From Bradyrhizobium lablabi (GTDB lineage: Bacteria; Pseudomonadota; Alphaproteobacteria; Rhizobiales; Xanthobacteraceae): DNA of 64,000 nt. The stretch is from contig NZ_JAFCLN010000028.1 of assembly GCF_018129385.1 (NCBI RefSeq), positions 1 to 64,000 on the forward strand, in the 5' to 3' direction. Below the pieces are notes generated by a model. The model had not been told where the DNA came from and ran no database searches. It saw only the letters and a program-made list of their open reading frames with translations. Positions 8,852-16,887 of the stretch are shown here, one piece after another. Within the stretch, counting starts at the first letter, position 1. Each line of letters starts with the position of its first letter. A program made the position numbers and the translations under genes.

Positions 8852-8974
8852 AAACAAAGAGTTAGGGCTGGATGAGGGTTCGAAGAAAAGTCATCTCGCT
8901 CCGGCGGCCGCAGCCGGCTTGCGCAGCATCACGATCAGCCCTTTCGATCGTACGCCGCATCGAGCGCGCTGCGT

Positions 8975-9790
8975 TCAGTCTTCCGAGCGCAGGGCCGCTT
9001 CGATGCGCTCGATCAGCCGTTCCCGCTGGGCAGGGCTGGGCACCGGGCCTGTGAGGAACCAGGTGCGCGCGATCGGCAAGTAGAGCTGTGTCGCCGCCGT
9101 CAGCGACGCCGGGGACATGCCGGCCAGCCGCGCGTACTCGGACTGCACGGCTGCATTGAGCGCGCGCGGCCGCTCCGGATCGTCGACGACATCCGGAGCA
9201 ATCTCGGAAAGGGCGACGTGGGCTTGCGCAAGGTCAAGGGCGGCCGGCGCGCGAACCACAAAGGGCCAATCGATCAGTCTTGGACCCTCCGCCGTCATGA
9301 TCACGTTGCCGGGGTGAAGGTCGACATGGCACAGCCCGTCCCCCGGCGCGAGGTGATCGATCAGGGCGAGGATGCCGGTGGCGATGTGCTTCGGAATCCT
9401 GTCAGCGTTGCTCCGCAACGCGCCATCCATCCAGTCGCGCAGGGGGAGTACGTCCGGCGGCGGCGGTGTCTTATGAACGGCCATGTAAAGGGTCGCGAGG
9501 ATCGCGCCCGCCTGCTCGCGCGTCACGCCGCCGCTCCGCGAGAGCTGCAGCAGGGTCGGCCCGTCGAAGCGCGGCAGCACGATGCCGAAGCGCCCGTCAA
9601 GGGTCACCTTGTCGAGCACCTCCGGCGCCGGGCCGCCGGCGGCGAAGACGGCGCGGGTCATTCGCGCCTCGTGCCCGCTGAGCCGCCGCGAGACGCCGGC
9701 CTTGAACAGCTTTACGACCTGACCGGGCGCCCAGGCGTGGACATCAGCGAAGACGCCTTCGCCGATCTTCTCCCCCAGCGATCCCCGCAT
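8975..9790 (-). CDS. Aminoglycoside phosphotransferase-like (APH) kinase, substrate unknown
   Basis: About 271 residues from ATG 9790 (an upstream ATG at 9823 would add 11 residues). The kinase catalytic loop (Brenner motif) appears as HVDLHPGNVIM, with the catalytic Asp and downstream Asn. The metal-binding Asp follows in LIDWPF. The N-terminal lobe has a glycine-rich LGEKIGEGVFADV segment and a VVKLFK lysine. It belongs to the APH/choline-kinase superfamily, whose members phosphorylate small molecules; the substrate cannot be told from sequence. A resistance function is not implied. It is isolated between the acetyltransferase and the heat-shock operon terminator. Confidence 0.75.
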   Translation of the reverse strand: MRGSLGEKIGEGVFADVHAWAPGQVVKLFKAGVSRRLSGHEARMTRAVFAAGGPAPEVLDKVTLDGRFGIVLPRFDGPTLLQLSRSGGVTREQAGAILATLYMAVHKTPPPPDVLPLRDWMDGALRSNADRIPKHIATGILALIDHLAPGDGLCHVDLHPGNVIMTAEGPRLIDWPFVVRAPAALDLAQAHVALSEIAPDVVDDPERPRALNAAVQSEYARLAGMSPASLTAATQLYLPIARTWFLTGPVPSPAQRERLIERIEAALRSED

Positions 9791-9875
9791 CGCCCCGTCC
9801 TCCCGCCGCGGCAGAGCAAACACCCGGTGGCGAGCAAAGGCAAACCCCGGGCATGACGAGAGTCCTGTGCAGCCG

Positions 9876-9920
9876 TCAAAAATACGCGGGCGGTCTCCGG
9901 ATCAAGAAACCACCCGCGTA
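9876..9920 (-). terminator. Rho-independent terminator of hsp20-DUF1150
   Basis: On the minus strand the arms ACGCGGGTGGT and ACCGCCCGCGT form an 11-base-pair stem with one G-U pair, followed directly by ATTTTTG. It lies about 70 bases after the DUF1150 stop codon and in the right orientation. Confidence 0.85.
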
Positions 9921-9990
9921 TGGTTGAATCAGTCCGGCGGCGAATTTCGGCCGCGAGAAACCTGCTTGGCTAAAGCGTCAGACGCCCGCC

Positions 9991-10257
9991 TCAGTGGACG
10001 CTGACGGCCTGAAGCTCGTTGCTCCACGCATTCGCAATCGCTGCTTCCCGGCTATCGGTCAGCATGATCGGCGTGCCGTCGGCGGCATGCAGCGCGAACA
10101 ACTTCAAGCCCGGTGCGATCTTTGGCGCCTGCGGGAAGAGCCCCGGCACATCCTCGGAACGGACCTGCTTCACATAGGCGATATGGCCTTCACCAAGATG
10201 GGCCAGCGCCTCTTCAGAGACCCTTTCGGGTTCGAACGTCACAGTTACATCACTCAT
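9991..10257 (-). CDS. DUF1150 family protein
   Basis: 88 residues, matching the short alphaproteobacterial DUF1150 family, which is habitually encoded next to a small heat-shock protein. Conserved-looking stretches are YVKQVRSEDV near residue 28, LFALHAADGTPI and LTDSREAAIANA. No membrane segment or known catalytic motif. It lies 49 bases downstream of hsp20 in the same direction and shares its terminator, so it should be heat-induced with it. The molecular function is unknown; a chaperone-associated role is inference from linkage only. Confidence 0.88.
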   Translation of the reverse strand: MSDVTVTFEPERVSEEALAHLGEGHIAYVKQVRSEDVPGLFPQAPKIAPGLKLFALHAADGTPIMLTDSREAAIANAWSNELQAVSVH

Positions 10258-10306
10258 GGTCTCGACTCCTCAGTCAGACAAGCGGTCGAGTCCGCTCCTC
10301 GTTCCA

Positions 10307-10732
10307 TTATTCGTGTTCATTGATAGCTATTGTCTTAACGACCCGTTCAGGTTCCGGCCTGGCGAGGTCGATCGACAACAGCCCGTTCTTCAAGTCCGCG
10401 CCCAGCACCAGCATCCCCTCTGCCAGCACGAAGGTGCGCTGGAAGTGGCGCGCGGCGATGCCGCGATGGATGTATTGCCGGGCCTTGTCGTCCTGCTGGC
10501 GTCCGCGGATGACGAGCTGGTTTTCCTCAATGGTCACATCGAGTTGGTCGCGGGTAAAACCCGCCACCGCCAGCGTGATGCGCAGGCGTTCGGGCTGGCC
10601 GTTGGACCGGTCGCAGCGCTCGATGTTGTAGGGAGGATAGCCGTCAGCGCCTTTGACGACGCGATCGAGCGCACGCTCGATTTCGTCGAATCCCAGCAGA
10701 AAAGGGCTCGATAACGATGGAACACGAGACAT
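10307..10732 (-). CDS. Small heat-shock protein, Hsp20/IbpA family
   Basis: 141 residues. It opens with the class A rhizobial/IbpA-type N-terminus (MSRVPSLSSPFLLGFDEIER; YPPYNIER). The alpha-crystallin domain contains LRITLAVAGFTRDQLDVTIEENQLVI and a C-terminal GLLSIDLARPEPE strand. The consensus A-x-x-x-N-G-x-L signature is represented by GADLKNGLLSIDL. It acts as an ATP-independent holdase for unfolding proteins. The ATG at 10732 is chosen because a ROSE-type hairpin with a Shine-Dalgarno sequence lies directly upstream. Expression should be controlled at both transcription (RpoH) and translation (thermometer). Confidence 0.95.
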   Translation of the reverse strand: MSRVPSLSSPFLLGFDEIERALDRVVKGADGYPPYNIERCDRSNGQPERLRITLAVAGFTRDQLDVTIEENQLVIRGRQQDDKARQYIHRGIAARHFQRTFVLAEGMLVLGADLKNGLLSIDLARPEPERVVKTIAINEHE

Positions 10733-10808
10733 ACAAAGTCCTCTCGAAGCGACTTTGAGGGGCCCTTGCGGCGCCCCATGTGACCGTCTGGCGGACTGCC
10801 CTCCGGTC
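10733..10808 (-). promoter_or_regulatory. ROSE-type RNA thermometer in the hsp20 leader
   Basis: On the minus strand the last hairpin before the ATG is CAAAGUC-G-CU / UCGAG / AG-GACUUUG (10734-10757). The arms pair fully except for one bulged G inside UCGCU, which matches the ROSE signature UYGCU opposite the Shine-Dalgarno AGGA. Just upstream is a second hairpin, GGGGC-G-CC / GCAA / GG-G-CCCC. The leader length of roughly 75 bases fits published ROSE elements of Bradyrhizobium heat-shock genes. The 5' end is inferred from the promoter. Confidence 0.85.
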
Positions 10809-10815
10809 AAGGAAC

Positions 10816-10845
10816 AATATGGGGGTGCTTGGGGATGCGTTCAAG
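10816..10845 (-). promoter_or_regulatory. RpoH (sigma-32) promoter of hsp20
   Basis: On the minus strand CTTGAA (10845-10840) is followed after 15 bases by CCCCATATT (10824-10816), very close to the sigma-32 consensus CTTGAAA / CCCCATNT. Its position gives a leader of about 75 bases, in keeping with the thermometer. Confidence 0.78.
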
Positions 10846-10880
10846 CACCTCAAAAACCTGCCTGAATCGGCCCGAAAGCG

Positions 10881-11963
10881 TCAAGCCTCGACGCGCTTGC
10901 GGCCGTCGGCCGAGAACAAGTGCAGCTTTTCGCGGGCGGCTGCCACCCTGATCCGCTCCCCGATCGCGGGGCCGACCGCGCCGGGGATGCGGACGATCAC
11001 CTCGCCCGGCGGCAGTTCGCCGGGGTTGGAGGCGACGCCCTGGGCCTCGCGCTCGCGGGTGCCGTAGACAAAGGTTTCGGCGCCGACTTTTTCGATGGCT
11101 TCCACGGTCAGGCCGAAAGCGACACCGCCGGCCACCGTCTCCTTGGTGATCTCAAAATCCTCAGGACGGACGCCGAGGATGCCGGCTTCGGTGCCGGCCA
11201 GTTGCGACTTGAGCTCGTTGTCCTGCTGTAGCGGCATCAGGTTCATCGGCGGCGCGCCGATGAAGGAGGCGACGAAGGTGGTGTTCGGCCTCTGGTAGAT
11301 ATCGAGCGGATTGCCGATCTGCTCGACCAGGCCGGCGTTCATCACCACCAGAATATCGGCGAGCGTCATTGCCTCGAGCTGGTCGTGGGTGACGTAGATC
11401 GAGGTCGTGCTCAGTCGTCGCTGGAGTTTTCGGATCTCGACCCGCATGGCGATGCGCAGCTTGGCATCGAGGTTCGACAGCGGCTCGTCGAACAGAAACA
11501 CTTCTGGCTGACGCACGATGGCACGACCCATCGCGACGCGCTGGCGCTGGCCGCCGGAGAGCTGCCGCGGCTTGCGCTCCAGCATGGCCGACAGCTCGAG
11601 GATGCGCGCGGCTTCGGTGACGCGGGTCTTGATCTCGGGCTCGGGCATGCCGCGGTTGCGCAGGCCATAGGCCATGTTGTTGAACACGCTCATATGCGGA
11701 TAGAGCGCGTAATTCTGGAACACCATCGCGATGTCGCGGTCGGCCGGCTCGATCTCGTTGACGACGCGACCGCCGATGTCGATCTCGCCGCCGGTGATGG
11801 TCTCGAGGCCCGCGACCATGCGCAGCAGCGTGGACTTGCCGCAGCCGGACGGGCCGACCAGCACGCAGAACTGACCGTCGCCGACCTCGAAATCGACGCC
11901 CTTGATGGCTTCGAAGCCGCCGACATAGGTCTTGCGGACGTTGCGTAGGGTTACGTTGGCCAT
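10881..11963 (-). CDS. ugpC: Glycerol-3-phosphate ABC transporter ATP-binding protein UgpC
   Basis: 360 residues, the normal size of a MalK/UgpC-type importer ATPase. Walker A GPSGCGKST is at 37-45, a Q-loop is in VFQNYALYPHM, signature LSGGQRQR and Walker B VFLFDEPLSNLD follow, and the H-loop is in VTHDQ. The C-terminal third is the OB-fold regulatory domain (GVRPEDFEI). It is the last gene of ugpB-A-E-C, which imports sn-glycerol-3-phosphate and glycerophosphodiesters under phosphate limitation. A one-base gap separates it from ugpE. Confidence 0.93.
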   Translation of the reverse strand: MANVTLRNVRKTYVGGFEAIKGVDFEVGDGQFCVLVGPSGCGKSTLLRMVAGLETITGGEIDIGGRVVNEIEPADRDIAMVFQNYALYPHMSVFNNMAYGLRNRGMPEPEIKTRVTEAARILELSAMLERKPRQLSGGQRQRVAMGRAIVRQPEVFLFDEPLSNLDAKLRIAMRVEIRKLQRRLSTTSIYVTHDQLEAMTLADILVVMNAGLVEQIGNPLDIYQRPNTTFVASFIGAPPMNLMPLQQDNELKSQLAGTEAGILGVRPEDFEITKETVAGGVAFGLTVEAIEKVGAETFVYGTREREAQGVASNPGELPPGEVIVRIPGAVGPAIGERIRVAAAREKLHLFSADGRKRVEA

Positions 11964-11964
11964 T

Positions 11965-12813
11965 TCACTTTTCCGTCTGGACCAGTCCGCGCACGAACAG
12001 CCGCTGCATGAAGATCACGACCGCGACCGGCGGCACCATGGCGAGCACCGCGGTCGCCATCGCGAGCTGCCATTCGGCAAGCTCGTCGGTCGCCACCAGC
12101 ATCTTCTTGATGCCGATGACGATGGTCTGCATCGAATCCTGTGTGGTGATCAGCAGCGGCCAGAGATATTGATTCCAGCCATAGATGAACTGGATCACGA
12201 ACAGCGCCGCCATGGTCGTGACCGACAACGGCAGCAGCGTATCCCAGAAGAAGCGGAAGGGTCCGGCGCCGTCGATGCGCGAGGCCTCCAATAGTTCATC
12301 CGGAACGGTCATGAAGAACTGGCGGAACAGCAGCGTGCCGGTGGCCGACGCAATCAGCGGCAGGATCAGCCCGGCATAGGTGTCGAGCATCTTCAGGTCG
12401 GCGACCACCTTGTAGGTCGGATAGATGCGCACCTCGACCGGCAGCATCAGGGTGATGAAGATGATCCAGAAGGCGGTCTTGCGGAACGGAAAGCGGAAAT
12501 AGACCACCGCATAGGCCGAGAGGATCGAGATGAAGATTTTTCCGACCGCAATGCCGATCGCCGAGATGAACGAATTGATCAGCATATTGGCCACCGGCTC
12601 GCGGCTGGTGCGCGATCCGCCGACGAAGATGGCGCGGTAATAGTTTTCCAGCGTCTGGCTGCCGGGCGTCGCGGGCATGTGGCCGCCGACCACGGTCGCC
12701 GCGTCATGGGTCGAGGCGATCAGCGCTAGGTAAACCGGAAAAGCAACGATCAGTACACCGAGCGTGAGGATGGCGTAGGCGATGAAATCACTTAAGGGAC
12801 GGTGCTCGACCAT
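11965..12813 (-). CDS. ugpE: Glycerol-3-phosphate ABC transporter permease UgpE
   Basis: 282 residues with about six membrane segments, starting with a helix at residues 10-32. The EAA loop, which docks on the ATPase, reads ELLEASRIDGAGPFRFFWDTLLPL. The N-terminal half carries the long periplasmic loop (SQTLENYYRAIFVGGSRTSREP) typical of MalG/UgpE permeases. It forms a heterodimer with UgpA; their genes overlap by one base (TGATG-type junction at 12813). Confidence 0.93.
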   Translation of the reverse strand: MVEHRPLSDFIAYAILTLGVLIVAFPVYLALIASTHDAATVVGGHMPATPGSQTLENYYRAIFVGGSRTSREPVANMLINSFISAIGIAVGKIFISILSAYAVVYFRFPFRKTAFWIIFITLMLPVEVRIYPTYKVVADLKMLDTYAGLILPLIASATGTLLFRQFFMTVPDELLEASRIDGAGPFRFFWDTLLPLSVTTMAALFVIQFIYGWNQYLWPLLITTQDSMQTIVIGIKKMLVATDELAEWQLAMATAVLAMVPPVAVVIFMQRLFVRGLVQTEK

Positions 12814-13694
12814 CAGTACTGCACCTTGCGTTCGACGTAGCGGAACTGGATCGCGGTGAGCGCGATCACGATCACCATCAGAATCACCGACTGCGCCGCC
12901 GAGCCGCCGAGATCGCCGCCGAGCCGGCCGTCGGCGAAGACCTTGTAGACCATGGTGGTGGTGGCGCCGGCGGGGCCGCCGCCGGTGACGGCATCGATGA
13001 TGCCAAACGTGTCGAAGAACACGTAGACGATGTTGACCACCAGCAGGAAGAAGGTGGTCGGCGACAGCAGCGGGAAGACGATGGTCCAGAACCGCCGCAT
13101 CGGACCCGCGCCGTCGATCGCGCCGGCCTCGATCACGCTTTTCGGGATTGCTTGCAGGCCGGCGAGGAAGAACAGGAAATTATAGGAGATCTGCTTCCAC
13201 ACCGAGGCCATCACCACCAGGATCATGGCGTGGGTGCCGTTGAGCAGGGGATTCCAGTCGATGCCCATACCGCGCAGCGGACGCGACAGCATGCCGAGTG
13301 ACGGCTGGAACATGAAGAACCAGAGAACGCCGGCGACGGCGGGCGCCACGGCATAGGGCCAGATCAGGAATGTCTTGTAGGGGCCGGCTGCTTTCAGGTT
13401 CTTGTCGGCCTGCGTCGCAAACAACAATGCGATGGAGAGCGAAAGCGCCCCGACCGATATGGAGAAGACCACGGTCGTCAGCATGGCCGCGTAGTATGCG
13501 GGCGACAGAAACAGCGTTTGATAATTTTCCAGGCCGACGAATTCGGAGACGAGGCCGAACGCATCCTCGCGCAGGAAGGATTGCCAGACCGCCTGGCTCG
13601 CAGGCCAATAGAAGAAGACAATGGTGATGACGAGCTGCGGGAACAGCAGGCAATAGGGCAGCAGCTTGTTGTTGAAGACGGTGGACTTTTCCAT
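12813..13694 (-). CDS. ugpA: Glycerol-3-phosphate ABC transporter permease UgpA
   Basis: 293 residues, a MalF/UgpA-type permease with about six transmembrane helices. Its EAA loop is SVIEAGAIDGAGPMRRFWTIVFPLL and an N-terminal LLPYCLLFPQLVITIVFFYWPA helix is typical of UgpA. It pairs with UgpE to form the membrane channel. The ugpB gene is separated from it by 149 bases that contain a palindromic element, which may lower expression of the membrane components relative to the binding protein. Confidence 0.93.
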   Translation of the reverse strand: MEKSTVFNNKLLPYCLLFPQLVITIVFFYWPASQAVWQSFLREDAFGLVSEFVGLENYQTLFLSPAYYAAMLTTVVFSISVGALSLSIALLFATQADKNLKAAGPYKTFLIWPYAVAPAVAGVLWFFMFQPSLGMLSRPLRGMGIDWNPLLNGTHAMILVVMASVWKQISYNFLFFLAGLQAIPKSVIEAGAIDGAGPMRRFWTIVFPLLSPTTFFLLVVNIVYVFFDTFGIIDAVTGGGPAGATTTMVYKVFADGRLGGDLGGSAAQSVILMVIVIALTAIQFRYVERKVQY

Positions 13695-13705
13695 GCAGAC
13701 CCATC

Positions 13706-13825
13706 GTCATTGCGAGGAGCGAAGCGGCGAGGCAATCCATCGGTCCGCTGTGCGGCGCTATGGATTGCTTTGCGGAGCTTGTCATCCGGCGGCGCTTTCG
13801 CGCCGACCGGATGGCTCACAATGAC
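13706..13825. repeat. GTCAT...ATGAC bounded palindromic element inside the ugp operon
   Basis: A 120-base element that begins GTCATTGCGAGGAGCGAAGC and ends CTCACAATGAC. The inner arms GGCAATCCAT and ATGGATTGC are inverted, and a right-hand hairpin CCGG-CGGCGC...GCGCCG-CCGG is present. It fills almost all of the ugpB-ugpA gap and could act as an mRNA-processing or partial termination structure. Confidence 0.8.
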
Positions 13826-13843
13826 TTCCCCCGAGTTGTCGCT

Positions 13844-15160
13844 CTATTTTGCAGTCTTCTCGAACGTCCGCAACATGGCGTTGCCCTTGGCGACGGCCTC
13901 ATCGAGTGCCTGCTGGGCGGTCTTCTTGCCGGCCAGCGCGGCCTCGATCTCCTCGGCCCAGATATCGCGCATCTGCACCATGTTGCCGAAGCGCAGGCCG
14001 CGCGAATTCTCGGTCGGCTCCTTGTTGGTGAGTTCCTTCAGCGGCGTCTGTAGGACCGGGTTCTTCTCGTAGAAACCGTCCTTGATCGACTTCTCATAAG
14101 CCGCCTTGGTGATCGGCAGGTAGCCGGATTCCTGGTGCAGCCTCGCCTGGCGGTTGGTGTCCGACAGGAAGGTGAAGAACTTGGCGACGCCCTTGTACTC
14201 TTCCGGTTTCTTTCCGCCCATCACCCACAGCGAGGCACCGCCGATGATCGAGTTCTGTGGGGCGCCCGCGACATCAGGATAATAGGGCATCGGAGCCGAG
14301 GTGAAGTCGAACTTCGCGGTGGCCTTCGCGGTGCCGTAATAGCCCGACGAGGTCAGGAAGATCGCGCATTCGCCGGAGCCGAAGCGGGCTTCGTTGGCGC
14401 TGGTGCGCCCGCCATAGTCGTAGGTCTTGTCCTTTTGCAGGTCGACGAGGTTCTGAAGATGCTTCACATGCAGGGGCGAGTTGAACTTCAGCACGGTGTC
14501 GAAGCCGTCGAGGCCATTGGCCTTGGTGCCGATCGGCACGTTGTGCCAGGCGGAAAACTGCTCGATATGCGCCCAGGTGACCCAGGCGTTGGAGAAGCCG
14601 CAGGTGCTGTGGCCGGCCGCCTTCAGCTTCTTGGCCGCCTCGAACACTTCAGGCCAGGTCTTCGGGATTTCGGTGACGCCGGCCTTCTTCAATTCATCCT
14701 TGTTGATCCACATCACCATCGATGACGAGTTGAACGGGAACGACAGCATGTCGCCCTTGGCGGTGGAGTAGTAACCGGTGATGGTCGGCAAATAGGCCTT
14801 CGGATCGAACGGCTCGCCGGCATCCTTCATCAACTGGTAGACCGGCTTGATGGCGCCGGTCGCGCCCATCATGGTCGCGGTGCCGACCTCGAACACCTGC
14901 ATGATATGCGGCGCGTTGCCCGCCCGGAACGCCGCGATGCCGGCGTTCATCGTATCAGGATAGTTGCCCTTGTAGGACGGCACGACCTTGTAGTCGGACT
15001 GGCTGGCGTTGAATTCTTCGGCAAGCCTGTTGACGACGTCATTGTTGGCACCGGTCATGGCGTGCCACCACTGGATCTCGATCGCCGCATGCGCGGGCGA
15101 GGCGGCGAAAGCCAGCGTGACCGCGACGGCCGCAGCCGTGCCGAATTGTCGAAGAGCCAT
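13844..15160 (-). CDS. ugpB: sn-glycerol-3-phosphate ABC transporter substrate-binding protein UgpB
   Basis: 438 residues from ATG 15160. A Sec signal peptide covers about residues 1-24 (hydrophobic core AAAVAVTLAFAA, AHA cleavage site). The mature protein starts IEIQWWHAM, the hallmark of UgpB (IQFWHSM-like), and later carries WHNVPIGTKANGLDGFD and FNSSSMVMWINKDELKKAG typical of this cluster of solute-binding proteins. An ATG nine codons upstream (15187) is less likely because it would displace the signal peptide, and a GGGAGGAATTTG ribosome-binding site precedes 15160. It is the first gene of the ugp operon. Confidence 0.95.
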   Translation of the reverse strand: MALRQFGTAAAVAVTLAFAASPAHAAIEIQWWHAMTGANNDVVNRLAEEFNASQSDYKVVPSYKGNYPDTMNAGIAAFRAGNAPHIMQVFEVGTATMMGATGAIKPVYQLMKDAGEPFDPKAYLPTITGYYSTAKGDMLSFPFNSSSMVMWINKDELKKAGVTEIPKTWPEVFEAAKKLKAAGHSTCGFSNAWVTWAHIEQFSAWHNVPIGTKANGLDGFDTVLKFNSPLHVKHLQNLVDLQKDKTYDYGGRTSANEARFGSGECAIFLTSSGYYGTAKATAKFDFTSAPMPYYPDVAGAPQNSIIGGASLWVMGGKKPEEYKGVAKFFTFLSDTNRQARLHQESGYLPITKAAYEKSIKDGFYEKNPVLQTPLKELTNKEPTENSRGLRFGNMVQMRDIWAEEIEAALAGKKTAQQALDEAVAKGNAMLRTFEKTAK

Positions 15161-15212
15161 CAAATTCCTCCCGGTTGGAACCGTCATCGATTTGTTGCGC
15201 TAGCAGCCGCGG

Positions 15213-15230
15213 ATGACGTGCAAATGACCG
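15213..15230 (-). promoter_or_regulatory. Putative Pho box upstream of ugpB
   Basis: On the minus strand CGGTCAT-TTGC-ACGTCAT forms two 7-base direct repeats with a 4-base spacer. The Pho-box half-site is CTGTCAT, so the matches are 6/7 and 5/7. It lies 53-70 bases upstream of the ugpB start codon, and ugp genes are classical PhoB targets. No strong -35 is seen, as expected for a PhoB-activated promoter. Confidence 0.6.
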
Positions 15231-15318
15231 TATAAGCGAGCCAATCCTAGGGGGGAAGTGAACCTTAGGGGAAGCGGGAAAGATTGGTGCGATGCGGCGC
15301 GCCGGGCCCGTCTCTTCA

Positions 15319-15502
15319 CCTATCCTGTGGGAGAGGTCGGATTGCGAAGCAATCCGGGCGAGGGGCTTTTCGGTCCCACGGGAGACCGTAATCCCTCACC
15401 CGGATCGCATCTGGCGATGCGCCATAGCCGAAGCTTGCTTCGGCGTTCCTGGGTGACGGCCGCTGCAAGCGGCCTATGCCTCTCCCGAACGGGAGACGTG
15501 GA
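15319..15502. repeat. Complex inverted-repeat cluster between CoA-transferase and ugpB
   Basis: The 371-base gap between the two minus-strand genes contains nested hairpins and no gene. These include CGGATTG-CGAAG-CAATCCG (15338-15356), GCCGAAGC-TT-GCTTCGGC (15427-15444), GGCCGCT-GCA-AGCGGCC (15457-15473), and facing CCTGTGGGAGAGG / CCTCTCCCGAACGGG blocks. It resembles the intergenic repeat clusters of Bradyrhizobium. Confidence 0.65.
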
Positions 15503-15531
15503 CCGTCAATGCCGCAACATTTGAGGCTACC

Positions 15532-16737
15532 TTACCGCTTCCGCTCCGAGCCGCAGACGACGCCTTTGGCAACCAGCGATTCGATCTCGCCCTTCGAGTA
15601 GCCGAACTCGCCGAGCACTTCGGCCGAATGCTGCGAAAATTTCGGTGGCGTGCGGCGCAGGCTCGGCTTGGTCCGTTCCAGCCGGATCGGGGAGGCGACG
15701 CCCTTGTACCAGTCCTTGGCAACGATATCGCCGCGATGGATGGTGTGCGGATTGGTCAGCGCCTGGTCGATCTTTTGCACGGGGCCGGCGGGCAGGCCCG
15801 CCGCGAGCAGGCGGTTGCACAAGGGTTCGGCCTCATGCTGGCTGAACACCGCGGCGAGTTCTGCGCGCAGCGCCTCGCGGTTGGCGATGCGGTCCTTGTT
15901 GCGGGCAAAGCGCGGATCGGTGCCCAGTTCAGGCTTGCCGATTTCCCTGGCCAATTTCCGGAAGGTGCCGTCATTGCCGACGCCGATGAAGATGTCGTCG
16001 GTCTTCGTCGGGAAGATCGCGTAGGGCACGAGGTTCGGATGCTCATTGCCGGTGAGCGAGGGCGGCTTGCCGTGCATGAAATAATTCGCGGTGTGCGGAT
16101 GCATCACGGCGAGCCCGGTTTCGTACAGCGTGGTCTCCAGGAATTGGCCGCGGCCGGAACGCTGCCGCTCCGACAGCGCCATCAGGATGCCGATGCAGGC
16201 GTAAAGGCCGGTGGTGATGTCCACCACGGGCACGCCGATCCGCATCGGGCCGCTCTCGGGCGAGCCGGTCGCCGCGATCATGCCGGTCATGGCCTGGATG
16301 ATGGCGTCATAGCCGGGGTTGCCGCCGCGCGGGCCGTCGGCGCCGAAGCCGGAGATGCGGCAATGCACGAGGCGCGGAAATTTCTGGCGCAGCACCTCGT
16401 TGCCGATGCCCCATTTGTCGAGCGTGCCGGGCTTGAAATTCTCGATCAGGACGTCGGCGGTCTCCAGCATCTTCATCAGCACGGCGCGCCCGCTTTCCGA
16501 GGCGAGGTCGAGACCGATCGAGCGCTTGTTGCGGTTGATGCCGACGAAGTACGCGGCGTCCTCTTCATGGAAGGGCGGGCCCCAGTCGCGCACCTCGTCG
16601 CCGGCGGGCGGCTCGACCTTGATGACGTCGGCGCCATGGTCGGCGAGGATCTGCGTGCAATAGGGGCCGCCGAGCACGCGCGTGAGATCGATCACGCGCA
16701 GGCCTGCCATCGCGCCCGGGGCGGGTTGGGAAGTCAT
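15532..16737 (-). CDS. Class III CoA-transferase (CaiB/BaiF family)
   Basis: 401 residues from ATG 16737, the family's typical length. The N-terminal GLRVIDLTRVLGGPYCTQILADHGADVIKVE-type segment (residues 12-42) binds CoA. The catalytic aspartate that forms the acyl anhydride is Asp144 in the GYDAIIQAM motif, and the conserved GMIAATG and GQFLETTLYE segments follow. It transfers CoA between carboxylic acids. The actual acid cannot be told from sequence; formyl-, succinyl- or carnitine-type annotations would be guesses. No acyl-CoA dehydrogenase or transporter is adjacent. Confidence 0.9.
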   Translation of the reverse strand: MTSQPAPGAMAGLRVIDLTRVLGGPYCTQILADHGADVIKVEPPAGDEVRDWGPPFHEEDAAYFVGINRNKRSIGLDLASESGRAVLMKMLETADVLIENFKPGTLDKWGIGNEVLRQKFPRLVHCRISGFGADGPRGGNPGYDAIIQAMTGMIAATGSPESGPMRIGVPVVDITTGLYACIGILMALSERQRSGRGQFLETTLYETGLAVMHPHTANYFMHGKPPSLTGNEHPNLVPYAIFPTKTDDIFIGVGNDGTFRKLAREIGKPELGTDPRFARNKDRIANREALRAELAAVFSQHEAEPLCNRLLAAGLPAGPVQKIDQALTNPHTIHRGDIVAKDWYKGVASPIRLERTKPSLRRTPPKFSQHSAEVLGEFGYSKGEIESLVAKGVVCGSERKR

Positions 16738-16834
16738 GAAAAGCAACCTTCACTCAGGAATGGGATCGGTCCAGAGCTAGCGGGCTTCGGCTGAGGCAGC
16801 AATGCCTTCGGGTGCACAGGCATATGCTGCGCGC

Positions 16835-16867
16835 GAAAACGGCCCGCTGCGGAAGCAACGGGCCGTT
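16835..16867 (-). terminator. Rho-independent terminator after ohr
   Basis: On the minus strand AACGGCCCG and CGGGCCGTT form a perfect 9-base-pair stem that runs into TTTTCG. It begins 20 bases past the ohr stop. Confidence 0.8.
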
Positions 16868-16887
16868 TCGGTGAAGTGGCGTATTGG

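Noticed and set aside
8975..9790. Antibiotic resistance kinase (aph)
   Set aside because: Only the general APH fold is visible; chromosomal stand-alone members are mostly of unknown substrate, so no resistance call is made.
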